A stretch of 64,000 nt of DNA from G963691835 sp963691835. GTDB taxonomy: Bacteria > Pseudomonadota > Alphaproteobacteria > Thalassobaculales > Thalassobaculaceae. Shown piece by piece: positions 40,379-48,477 of the stretch. The stretch covers positions 1,240,001 to 1,304,000 of the forward strand of contig OY829383.1 of the NCBI GenBank assembly GCA_963691835.1, in the 5' to 3' direction. Numbering within the stretch: position 1 is the stretch's first letter; every line of letters begins with the position of its first letter. A model generated the notes under the pieces. It made no database searches, was not told the origin of the DNA, and saw only the letters and a program-made list of their open reading frames with translations. The position numbers and the translations under genes are program-made.

Positions 40379-40950
40379 GCCGGTCCAGGTTTACCGGGCC
40401 CACCGCGAAGTCTCGGACTCCGGAGGTCCGTCTCGTGCGGTGGAGTGTCGACTGGATCGAGCGTTTCGCAGATGTCCGCGCCCGGATCCTTGCTGAGTGC
40501 GGAGACGCGGTCGTGGAGGTCTTTCACATCGGCAGCACCGCCATCCCGGGAATGGACTGCAAACCAGTTCTGGACGTGATGCCGACGGTGCATTCCCTGG
40601 AAGATGGGAAACGCTGCATCGAGGCGATGGCCGGGCTTGGGTTCGACTATTATGGCCCCCACGGAATGCCGTCCCGGCATTACTTCAAAAGGACCGGCAA
40701 GGCGCCGTGCAACGCCCATGTGTTCGCCTGGAACGACCCAGAGGTGGGGCGGCACATCCGGTTTCGAGACTATCTCCGGCGCCACGTCGACGCGCGTATC
40801 TCCTACGAACGGCTGAAAACCAGACTTGCGGTGGAGTTCGCGCACGACCTGGGCGCCTACACGGACGGGAAGGACTCCTTCATCCGCGAAATCGACCTCC
40901 GCGCGGCCAAGGAGTACGGGACGGACGACGGGAGCGCGGTCGAGGAATAG
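40375..40950 (+). CDS. GrpB family protein
   Basis: A 191-residue protein of the GrpB/UPF0157 family, a nucleotidyltransferase-related fold. The marker is VFHIGSTAIPGMDCKPVLDVM near residue 50, followed by YFKRTGKAPCNAHVF and the conserved FRDYLRRH. The start overlaps the upstream oxygenase stop, so it is in the same operon. The biochemical role of this family is unknown. Confidence 0.88.
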   Translation: MSRSRFTGPTAKSRTPEVRLVRWSVDWIERFADVRARILAECGDAVVEVFHIGSTAIPGMDCKPVLDVMPTVHSLEDGKRCIEAMAGLGFDYYGPHGMPSRHYFKRTGKAPCNAHVFAWNDPEVGRHIRFRDYLRRHVDARISYERLKTRLAVEFAHDLGAYTDGKDSFIREIDLRAAKEYGTDDGSAVEE

Positions 40951-40968
40951 ACCGGCGTCCAAGAAACG

Positions 40969-41817
40969 TCAGGTGAGGCTGTCCCTAAGCTTCAACGTGT
41001 AGAGAAACGTGCGCCGCTCCACTCCCTGCGGTCCCCGGATCGGCGCGACGGCGTGAAATGAGTTCTTTGATTTCACGAACATCGCCAGATGGTTCCGTTC
41101 GAACGCGGCGGCATGACCAATAGGAACTTCTTTGACAAAGGCCTGAACGAACGGCTCCATCACCCGATTTCCAACCGTCTCCCGGTGCCAAGGGCGGCTC
41201 TGATAGCCTTCCGGCACCCGGTAGAACATGGTCCGGCCGCCATACTCCGCCCGCCAATCCGGCGTCGGCATGTAAAAGAGAAGGGCGACGACTTTCGGCA
41301 TGCTGTCGCTGTGCGGTGCGTTCAGATCACCGGGCCGCATGATCGAGAAGTTCAGGTTCGTCTCCAGAACATCGACAAAGCGATCGATCCCGTCTTGCGC
41401 GTTCGAGGCTCCCTGAACGACCTCCAGGACACGATCATTGGCAATCAGATCTCTCGCCGCATAGTCCTGCAGAACCGGCCAGCAGAACGTCATGACATCC
41501 CGGCGGAAGGTCTCCGAGCAAACATGGTCAACGAACGAGCGCCAAATCGGAGACCTATCTAGAATTGGCTCGAAGTTCGGCCCATTGCTGCTGATGTCTA
41601 TTTTCGTATCAAGGCGGTAGTGCTTCTCGAGCCAGGCATGCTCCGCTGACGGATACTCGCTGACGAGCGCCTCGTAGGCGGTGTCGTCGATAAAATTGGG
41701 AAACTCAAATAAAGCGAACGGCAGGTCCGCCTTGTGATGCGGCCGGGTCGACAGCAACGTCGATGACCAATCAACGAACTCAGCATCCAACTTGCCGTCT
41801 TCCAGAACGCGCCCCAT
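40969..41817 (-). CDS. 2OG-Fe(II) oxygenase, copy A
   Basis: A 282-residue prolyl-4-hydroxylase-like oxygenase. The likely iron ligands are His 169 and Asp 171 in APHSDS and His 255 in NSFHAVAPI; an Arg about 14 residues later would bind 2-oxoglutarate. A conserved block GGRTMFYRVPEGYQS lies between. It is a tandem paralogue of the next gene, with an almost collinear sequence. The substrate is unknown; relatives occur near glycan and peptide-modifying genes. Confidence 0.84.
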   Translation of the reverse strand: MGRVLEDGKLDAEFVDWSSTLLSTRPHHKADLPFALFEFPNFIDDTAYEALVSEYPSAEHAWLEKHYRLDTKIDISSNGPNFEPILDRSPIWRSFVDHVCSETFRRDVMTFCWPVLQDYAARDLIANDRVLEVVQGASNAQDGIDRFVDVLETNLNFSIMRPGDLNAPHSDSMPKVVALLFYMPTPDWRAEYGGRTMFYRVPEGYQSRPWHRETVGNRVMEPFVQAFVKEVPIGHAAAFERNHLAMFVKSKNSFHAVAPIRGPQGVERRTFLYTLKLRDSLT

Positions 41818-41837
41818 GGCCCTCTACCCCAACGGCC

Positions 41838-42689
41838 TTAAGGCGCCTTCAGCGTGTACAAGAAGGTTCGCCGGAGCGGGCCTTCCGGCGCCCTGATCGG
41901 GGCAACGGCGTGGTAGGAGTTCGTGGCTTTCACGAACATCGCCAGATTGTTCTTCTCAAACGCGGCGACATGACCGATCGGAACATCCTGGAAAAAGGTG
42001 TTCAGATCCGCTTCAGCGATCCGATTACCCTTGGGTTTGAACCAGGAGAGGCTCTCAAAGCCCTCGGGCGGCCGGTAGAAGATGGTGCGCCCGCCGAACT
42101 CCTGCCGCCAGTCCGGTGTCGGCATATAGAACAGGAGGGCGATTACTTTGTGGAGCCCATCACTATGGGGTGTGTTGACGTCGCCCGGCCGCATGATTGA
42201 AAAGTTCATGTTCGGCTCCAGGACGCCCGTCAACCGGTCAATGCCGACCTCGGCGCTGGGCGCGTCACGGACGAGTTCCAGCACACCCGGATGGGCGATC
42301 TGCCCCCGCTCCAGGTACGACAAAAGGGCCGGCCAGCAGAACGCGACGACGTCTCTCTTGAACGCGTCTGATCGAACGTGCGCGACCCAGGCGCTCCAGA
42401 TCGGGGACCCCGCAACAATCGACGCGAAGTCTGTGCCGTTGCTGCTGATGTCAATCTTCCGATCCATGCGCTGCTGGACCTCTTGCCAGGCATCGGCGTT
42501 TGTCGGGTACTCGGCTGCCAGAGCGTTGTAGACGGTGCCATCGAAGAAATTCGAGAACTCATAGAGCGCGTATGGCAGATCCGCCCTCACATGAGGACGC
42601 CGCGACACCAACATCGACGACCAATCGATGTCGGCGATATCCAGGTCGGACTGTTCGCTCGCCAGCCCCATAAGAGGTCTCCATTTCAT
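41838..42689 (-). CDS. 2OG-Fe(II) oxygenase, copy B
   Basis: A 283-residue paralogue of copy A. Iron ligands correspond to His 175 and Asp 177 (TPHSDG) and His 260 (NSYHAVAPI). Blocks such as NFSIMRPGD, LLFYMPTPDWR and GGRTIFYRPPEG are shared with copy A, so they arose by a local duplication and have since diverged. A 20-base gap separates the two genes, which are on the same strand; this copy is upstream and its own promoter should lie at 42690-42768. Confidence 0.84.
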   Translation of the reverse strand: MKWRPLMGLASEQSDLDIADIDWSSMLVSRRPHVRADLPYALYEFSNFFDGTVYNALAAEYPTNADAWQEVQQRMDRKIDISSNGTDFASIVAGSPIWSAWVAHVRSDAFKRDVVAFCWPALLSYLERGQIAHPGVLELVRDAPSAEVGIDRLTGVLEPNMNFSIMRPGDVNTPHSDGLHKVIALLFYMPTPDWRQEFGGRTIFYRPPEGFESLSWFKPKGNRIAEADLNTFFQDVPIGHVAAFEKNNLAMFVKATNSYHAVAPIRAPEGPLRRTFLYTLKAP

Positions 42690-42768
42690 GACAGGCGTTC
42701 AACAACAATAAGGACACGCGCCAGCCAGCCCAAGTGTGTTGGTAGGATGTTGTGTCCGATATAGGCGT

Positions 42769-43995
42769 TTAACCGGCTATCTGCACGGTGCCAGCGTCGT
42801 GCAGCCGTCCGATCTCGGCCTGCGACAGCCCTAATCGATCAGCCAGCACCGCTTCGGTATCTGTTCCCAAGAGGGGAGCGGCGCCGGGTTCCCGACGGGG
42901 CAGAGCACTGAAGTCTATCGGCGAACCGGGCGTCAGAACTGGGCCGATACCCGGATGAGAGACGCGCGAAAACATTGGATTGTCGGTCGACGCCCTTGGG
43001 TCGGAGGCAAGCATTTCCGTCACAGTTTGATACGGCCCCCAAGCGAGGTCAGCGTCGTCCAAGGCCGTTCCGACAACCGACAAGTCGTTCGTCGCGATCC
43101 AAGGCTCGATCAGGGCGCAGAGGACCGACCGCCACTCGAACCGGGCACTCTCGTCTCCGAAGTCCACGCCAAGCGCCTCTTCCAGGGCGGCAACCCGGGT
43201 CTCGATCCCTGTTATGCGGCACAGCCCCTGCCACTGTTTCGGCGTCAGGGCGACAAGCATCACTCGGCGCCCATCCCGGGTCTCAAAGTCCCGGCCGAAC
43301 GAACCGTAGAGATCATTCCCGATCGGTCCCCGCTCCGTTCCGTTGACCTCAACCTCGGCGATTTGGCCAAGGTTCCCGACCATCGCCATGGCAACATCGG
43401 TCAGCGAGACCTCGACCCGTTGGCCCTCTCCGGTTTGCTCCCGATGACGCAGGGCGCCCAGCAAACCAAGGGCAGCGTGGAGGCCGCATCCCATATCCCA
43501 GGCCGGCAGCACATGATTGACCGGCCTCTCGTCGGCCCCCGTTAGGGTTGGATAGCCGACAGCGCAATTCACTGTGTAGTCCACAGCGGTCGTTCCGTCG
43601 GGGTTGCCCTTTACCGCGACGGAGATCACATCAGCCCGCTTTTCGGCGAGGGTTTTTTGGGACAACCAGCGTGAGGTCGCGAAATTCGTCAGCAGAATGC
43701 CCCTTTGCGTTCCGTCTCCGCCATCAGCCGCTGTCGCCAAGGCTTGAACGAGTTCCCGGCCCTCTGGTTGGCCCAGATTGACGGCGATGGACTTCTTGCC
43801 TTTATTGAGCCCGGCCCAGTAGAGACTGTGCCCCGTCTCGCGCGCTTGCGGCCAACGCTTGTGGTCGAGACCGCCGCCGATGGGGTCGACCCGGATGACC
43901 TCCGCGCCCAACTGCGCCAGGGTCATCCCGGCCAAGGGAGCAGCAACGAAAGCCGCCGCCTCCACAACGCTCAATCCTGACAGCAATGAATACAT
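42769..43995 (-). CDS. Class III CoA transferase, mesaconyl-CoA isomerase-like
   Basis: A 408-residue CaiB/BaiF-type CoA transferase. The start MYSLLSGLSVVEAAAFVAAP and the motif GLDHKRWPQ with WAGLNKGKKSIAVNL resemble 2-methylfumaryl-CoA (mesaconyl-CoA) isomerase of the 3-hydroxypropionate pathway. The candidate catalytic Asp is in PAWDMGCGLHA. The frame extends 21 codons upstream but the chosen start fits the family. It is divergent from a citrate-lyase-beta-like gene, which fits an acyl-CoA pathway of C5 branched acids. Confidence 0.83.
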   Translation of the reverse strand: MYSLLSGLSVVEAAAFVAAPLAGMTLAQLGAEVIRVDPIGGGLDHKRWPQARETGHSLYWAGLNKGKKSIAVNLGQPEGRELVQALATAADGGDGTQRGILLTNFATSRWLSQKTLAEKRADVISVAVKGNPDGTTAVDYTVNCAVGYPTLTGADERPVNHVLPAWDMGCGLHAALGLLGALRHREQTGEGQRVEVSLTDVAMAMVGNLGQIAEVEVNGTERGPIGNDLYGSFGRDFETRDGRRVMLVALTPKQWQGLCRITGIETRVAALEEALGVDFGDESARFEWRSVLCALIEPWIATNDLSVVGTALDDADLAWGPYQTVTEMLASDPRASTDNPMFSRVSHPGIGPVLTPGSPIDFSALPRREPGAAPLLGTDTEAVLADRLGLSQAEIGRLHDAGTVQIAG

Positions 43996-44176
43996 GGGCG
44001 ATGGTTTCCCTGGCGTTCTTCCGCCGGTGCGGGTTGGCTTGGCAGAGGGCCATATCACGAAAACGGATCAGTGGGGGCATCACCCGGCCGCGACCCGAGC
44101 ATGACATTTGATCCGGACGCCGCCTCGGGCTAGTCGTGTGAGGCCTTCGATTTCGACTTCAGAACGGAACTGAGAC

Positions 44177-45037
44177 ATGTCAAAGGACCGCCAAGTCCGG
44201 CCGCGCCGCAGCTTCATTTTCTCACCAGGCCTAAGACCGGACATGTTCCCAAAGGCGCTCGCATCCGGCACTGACATCGTCTGCGTGGAACTGGAAGACG
44301 GGATCGCGCCGAAGGACAAGGCCGTGGCCCGGGAACGGGCGTTGGCATTGTTCGCTGAACCTCAGGCCGACGACGGTGTCGAGCGGATTGTCCGGATAAA
44401 CTGCCTGCGGGATGCGTTCGGGCTGGCGGATGTGCAGGCGGTTCTCAACACCGACACACCACCGCCCGCGCTCATGCTGCCCAAGGTCCGCACGCCCGAC
44501 GAGGTGGTTTGGCTGGACGATCTCCTGTCAGAACGCGGACATGGCAGCCGGCTCCACGTGATCATCGAGACAAACCAGGGCCTGGAATCTGTGCATGAGA
44601 TCGCACGGTCAAGCGACCGGATTGACGCGCTCTTCTTCGGCGGGGTGGACATGGCGGCGGAACTTCGGTGCCGCAACGCGTGGGAACCTCTGCTCTACGC
44701 CCGCTCGCGCGTCGTTCACGCAGCGGCTGGTGCCGGGCTTGACGTCATCGACGTCCCTTTTCTCGACCTGGAGGATCCCGAGGGCATGCGGCGGGAGGCA
44801 TCGCTTGCCAGGGATTTGGGCTTCAGTGGCAAAGGGTCGATCCATCCCAAGCAGATCCCCATTCTGAACGGAGTCTTCACACCGAGCGAGGCAGAGATCG
44901 CACAGGCGCGGCGGATCATTGCCACTTTTGAGGAAGCGGACACCGGACTTGTGGTGATCGACGGTAAGCTGATTGAGAAACCAGTCCTGCGCGACATGCG
45001 GCGTATCGTCTCGATTGCGGAGCGAATGGCCTCCTGA
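44177..45037 (+). CDS. CitE/HpcH-family CoA-ester lyase
   Basis: A 286-residue aldolase of the HpcH/HpaI and CitE superfamily. It opens with RRSFIFSPGLRPDMFPKAL, the usual CitE start, and has ELEDGI, the metal Glu in HVIIETNQGL, and a second metal Asp segment, DALFFGGVDMAAEL. Members cleave malyl-CoA, methylmalyl-CoA or citramalyl-CoA. With the divergent mesaconyl-CoA isomerase-like gene, a C5 dicarboxylate (mesaconate or citramalate) pathway is the best guess. Confidence 0.87.
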   Translation: MSKDRQVRPRRSFIFSPGLRPDMFPKALASGTDIVCVELEDGIAPKDKAVARERALALFAEPQADDGVERIVRINCLRDAFGLADVQAVLNTDTPPPALMLPKVRTPDEVVWLDDLLSERGHGSRLHVIIETNQGLESVHEIARSSDRIDALFFGGVDMAAELRCRNAWEPLLYARSRVVHAAAGAGLDVIDVPFLDLEDPEGMRREASLARDLGFSGKGSIHPKQIPILNGVFTPSEAEIAQARRIIATFEEADTGLVVIDGKLIEKPVLRDMRRIVSIAERMAS

Positions 45038-45127
45038 CGGCTTCCGTCCCGTCCACACCGCTTGGCAACGACCCAACATCCGGCGATGCTTTCCCAAAAG
45101 GTGATCGACGCTCGAAAGGTGGGTCAT

Positions 45128-45274
45128 ATGCGGCAACCGGAGAAACGGGAGACCCGGGAAGCCACACCTAGAGACATGGCCATCATCGGGGCCGTAGTTC
45201 TGTGCGGGTTGGCATTCTTCGCCGGAGCGATCTGGTTGATCGAACGTATCCTGGGAACGAACGTCGTCTTCTGA
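45128..45274 (+). CDS. Small single-pass membrane protein
   Basis: A 48-residue protein with a charged N-terminus and one membrane helix (AIIGAVVLCGLAFFAGAIWL). The ATG at 45128 has AAAGGTG 7 bases ahead; longer starts in the same frame are possible. It lies between the lyase and a hydratase in the same direction, so it is likely co-transcribed. No family is recognised. Confidence 0.5.
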   Translation: MRQPEKRETREATPRDMAIIGAVVLCGLAFFAGAIWLIERILGTNVVF

Positions 45275-45287
45275 GGACGTGACGGAG

Positions 45288-46085
45288 ATGGGTATGAGGC
45301 CGGACCATGTGGAGGCAGCCGCCGGGGAGATCTGGCGATGCTGGCAGGATGGATCCGTCATGGAGTCTTTACCCGAGGACCTAAGGCCGATGTCGCGAGG
45401 GGATGGCTACGCCATTCAAACCAAGCTCGCGGAGAGGAGTGACAGACCCGTTGCGGGTTGGAAGATTGCCGCAACCAGCAAGGCGGGTCAGGCGCACATT
45501 GGTGTAGACGGTCCGTTGGCCGGTCGGCTGCACGCAAACCGAGTCCATGCGGGCGGTGCTGAAATACCGTTTGGTCACAACAGGATGTCAGTTGCGGAGC
45601 CTGAGTTCGTGTTCCGGCTCGGCAAGGATCTGCCGCCGCGGCAGGCCCACTACAGCGTCGAAGACGTGCTGGACGCTGTCGCGACGCTGCAGGGAGGCAT
45701 TGAGTTTCCGGACTCGCGCTTCGCCTCGTTTGAGACTGCGGGCGACGCGCAACTGATTGCGGACAACGCGTGCGCCCACGAGTTCGTGTTGGGCGATCCC
45801 ATGCCTGATGCGTGGCGGACACGAGACTTGGCGAAGCACGATGTTGTCATTTGGGCTGACGACGGCGCACGGCACGCCGGCATCGGTGCCAATGTCTTGG
45901 GCGATCCGCGCGCAGCCCTTTGCTGGATTGCGAACGAACTGTCTCGAGAGCGCATTGGGCTGTTCGCCGGACAGATCATTACCACCGGCACCTGCGCGAC
46001 ACCGCTGCCGGTTGATGCCGGGGACCGGATCACCGTGGACTACGGAAAACTGGGGCTTCTCAAGGCGTCTTTGGCGGCCGTCTAG
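45288..46085 (+). CDS. 2-keto-4-pentenoate hydratase-like / fumarylacetoacetate hydrolase family protein
   Basis: A 265-residue enzyme of the fumarylacetoacetate hydrolase fold, which hydrates or decarboxylates 2-oxo acids. Landmarks: VAGWKIAATSKAGQAHIGVD, the metal-ligand pattern AEPEFVFRLGKDLP, and the C-terminal TTGTCATPLPVDAGDRITVDY. Starts at 45288 and 45294 are both plausible. It completes the group with the CoA transferase and lyase, suggesting breakdown of a branched or unsaturated dicarboxylic acid. Confidence 0.83.
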   Translation: MGMRPDHVEAAAGEIWRCWQDGSVMESLPEDLRPMSRGDGYAIQTKLAERSDRPVAGWKIAATSKAGQAHIGVDGPLAGRLHANRVHAGGAEIPFGHNRMSVAEPEFVFRLGKDLPPRQAHYSVEDVLDAVATLQGGIEFPDSRFASFETAGDAQLIADNACAHEFVLGDPMPDAWRTRDLAKHDVVIWADDGARHAGIGANVLGDPRAALCWIANELSRERIGLFAGQIITTGTCATPLPVDAGDRITVDYGKLGLLKASLAAV

Positions 46086-46189
46086 GCGGCGAATCGGCGC
46101 ATTGCCGACCCGACGTCGATCGGCACTGCCCTAACCAAACAAATAGATTCGTTCACCAAACGGCTCTCATAGTGTACAAATAGCATGCG

Positions 46190-47038
46190 ATGGTGAGTAC
46201 GATTTGGATTGATGGCGACGGTAAAGTGATTTCGCAGCGGCGCAAAAGATCCGTTAAACGCGTCCTTTCCGACCTCGAAATCATGATGATTGTAAACCTT
46301 CGCTGCATCAAACTGTGTCTCTCCGACACAAAGAGCTACCTGTTCCTCAATCAGGATGACTTGGGTCCCGCCCAGCAAGAAACCCTCCAGCGGTTGTCGG
46401 AGGTACACACCGGGGTGGAGACGGTACAGGTAAACGTTTCGAGTAACTTGCGCCGGATCTATCCGGATCTCGAAACGATCTTGAGGAAGATGCAGAAGAA
46501 GTCGACGGCAATGCCCACGGGCGAGGTCAAAGGAACTTTTGTCTCAAAAACGATCCCGGTCGACCATCTCTACCGTCCGAAATTTTCCAAATGGTCCCAG
46601 TTCACGGTTGCGCTGGACGCTTGGAAGCAGAACGACGGCGAGCGGGGCATGACCCTGTTCAACGCGTTGAGTGACGCCGACATTCTTAACCGGTCTTACA
46701 TCGTCCGCGAGACGCGGGAATCCGGTTCTGTCATCGATTTTGTCGGAGGCGGACACGATATTTTCGAGTCCGAAGAGCGTCAGAAAATTCGGGGCCAGCC
46801 TATGGCGAACATCCCCGACAGAAATCTTGCCGGATGGATGCTCGCCGAGCTGGACAGGTTCTTCGACTCTGGAAAGCCGGAGCTCAAGGCCTGTAGCGGA
46901 CTTATTTTCTCGCGAGGACGCCCCGAGCGGCGAGATTGGTACCGGCTGTGCCTGCCGCTGCGGTCGTCTTTAGCAGGCCGGCCTCGGACAGCGATTGCAC
47001 TGACCTTGCCGCAAGCCACGCTGCAGTCTGCCGCCTGA
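46190..47038 (+). CDS. Uncharacterised protein with a possible PAS-like C-terminal domain
   Basis: A 282-residue protein. The N-terminal 110 residues are basic and helical with no known motif. The last 150 residues (GMTLFNALSDADILNRSYIV; VGGGHDIFESEERQKIRGQPM; SGLIFSRGRPERRDWYRLCLP) fit the pattern of PAS-5-like sensory domains found in many Rhodospirillales proteins of unknown role. The 3' end overlaps the opposite-strand acetyltransferase gene by 137 bases, which is unusual; one of the two C-termini may be wrong. Confidence 0.6.
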   Translation: MVSTIWIDGDGKVISQRRKRSVKRVLSDLEIMMIVNLRCIKLCLSDTKSYLFLNQDDLGPAQQETLQRLSEVHTGVETVQVNVSSNLRRIYPDLETILRKMQKKSTAMPTGEVKGTFVSKTIPVDHLYRPKFSKWSQFTVALDAWKQNDGERGMTLFNALSDADILNRSYIVRETRESGSVIDFVGGGHDIFESEERQKIRGQPMANIPDRNLAGWMLAELDRFFDSGKPELKACSGLIFSRGRPERRDWYRLCLPLRSSLAGRPRTAIALTLPQATLQSAA

Positions 47039-47735
47039 CATCCGCCGTCGTCTTGGCGTAGAGCCATGCATCGGAGATCGACCCAACGGACGGGCGATGC
47101 CAGCCTAGGCCTTGAGCTTGTTCTGGATAATCGAACTTTGCCGCGGCGGGATTGGCCCGGGTCTTATCCTCCACGAAGGTGATGATCCGGTCAGGATGCC
47201 ACCAAGCGGACGCAAGGCCATGACCGAGCAGTGAAAGCATCTGCCCCATGCCGAGACCGCGCAGGGAATTGTTCACATAGAGCCTGCCGGCATAAGCGAC
47301 ACGGCCCTCGATCTGGTCAGCCAACGTCCGGGCTTCGCCCTCGGCCGTGAAACGCTCTCCGTTCTCATACCGCTCATCGGGATCGTCGTAGAAGACCGTA
47401 AGATCATCCATGGCATCCGCAAGCGTGCCCGGCATGACCAGCATCAACCGCTCGGCCTGGAACGCCACGACCCGGTCAGACTCATCAAGGACAGCCGTCC
47501 AGAACCCGTTGCTGTCGGGAAAGAAGCTCAGCTCAGGATCGAGAACCCCGATCTTCGGCGGGGCGTCAGCCGCATCGAAACTGTTGAGCAGCCCAAAATC
47601 CCGGCTGATGAACAGCCTCAGTTTCCGGGCACGCGTGATTCGATCAATCTCAAGAATGAACGGCGCAAGTGCATCTGCGTCTTGTCCGTACAGTGTATCG
47701 ATCTGCGCGTGAAGCGCTTGAGTCTTGTTGAACAT
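46902..47735 (-). CDS. GNAT-like acetyltransferase
   Basis: A 277-residue protein with an acetyl-CoA-binding motif pattern in YVNNSLRGLGMGQMLSLLGHGLA (the Arg-Gly-Leu-Gly-Met-Gly core) around residue 165, plus AGRLYV before it and a C-terminal strand. The N-terminal 100 residues are a separate region. The substrate is not evident. Its 3' end overlaps the facing gene by 137 bases. Confidence 0.65.
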   Translation of the reverse strand: MFNKTQALHAQIDTLYGQDADALAPFILEIDRITRARKLRLFISRDFGLLNSFDAADAPPKIGVLDPELSFFPDSNGFWTAVLDESDRVVAFQAERLMLVMPGTLADAMDDLTVFYDDPDERYENGERFTAEGEARTLADQIEGRVAYAGRLYVNNSLRGLGMGQMLSLLGHGLASAWWHPDRIITFVEDKTRANPAAAKFDYPEQAQGLGWHRPSVGSISDAWLYAKTTADVRRQTAAWLAARSVQSLSEAGLLKTTAAAGTAGTNLAARGVLARK

Positions 47736-48047
47736 CGGGGTCCTCCTGTCCTTCCACGGGCCTTAGCCATATAAATCTTAACATAATTATTGGTGGCGGC
47801 AGGAGTCGCAATGACTCACCCTGGAAGCACTGAAGTCCCAAAGACCAATTGGAGAACTCAGACAACTCCTGAATCGACGGATCGTTGTGTCGAGAAACGA
47901 CAGGAGGTCGCTGTAAATCGTCGCGGCAGCCAAACGATCTTCCGGGAAGAGAGCCGGTCCCACGGGATGCCTGGCGTCCCTCCCGTTCGACTGGATTGCG
48001 CGCTAGTCTATCCGGGCGAATTGACCTGATGCCTGAGCCTGTCGACG
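47736..48047. other. Intergenic region
   Basis: About 310 bases without a supported gene. An AT-rich patch at 47765-47795 probably holds the leftward promoter of the acetyltransferase-like gene. A small open frame at 47790-48029 has no ribosome site and no recognisable protein pattern. Confidence 0.5.
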
Positions 48048-48446
48048 ATGCCCAAAGCCTATGAACGGCCCGGAGTATGGATGCTTTACGACGGTGCCTG
48101 CCCGCTCTGTCATGCCGCGGCGCGCACCGCACGGGTAAAAGCACCGAGTGGTACGTTGCATCTTCTCGACGCACGCACTTGCCATGAAGATCCTCTATAT
48201 CAAGAAGTCTCGCGGCGTGGCCTGGACCTCAATGAAGGCATGGTGGTGTTCGCCGACGGAGAAATTCTTGTCGGCGCCGAAGCGATGGCATTCGTTGCCC
48301 GCTACGGCGAGCCAAGCCATCCGCTCACAAGGATTGGCCGTCTGCTGTTTCGCTGGAATGGGACGGCCCATCTGATCTACCCGTTCTTAAGGACCGTCCG
48401 GAACGCGATTCTGCGTCTCATCGGCGTTAAGCCGATCGGACACTGA
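48048..48446 (+). CDS. DCC family protein (DUF393)
   Basis: A 132-residue member of the thiol-disulfide oxidoreductase-like DCC family. The hallmark LYDGACPLCHAAART (the D-x-x-C-P-x-C type) lies near residue 14, and a further conserved pattern LLDARTCHEDPLY follows. A hydrophobic helix near the C-terminus may touch the membrane. Function is unproven for the family. Confidence 0.86.
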   Translation: MPKAYERPGVWMLYDGACPLCHAAARTARVKAPSGTLHLLDARTCHEDPLYQEVSRRGLDLNEGMVVFADGEILVGAEAMAFVARYGEPSHPLTRIGRLLFRWNGTAHLIYPFLRTVRNAILRLIGVKPIGH

Positions 48447-48477
48447 CCACGGCGCAGGGTCGGTTTCACCTACGCCG

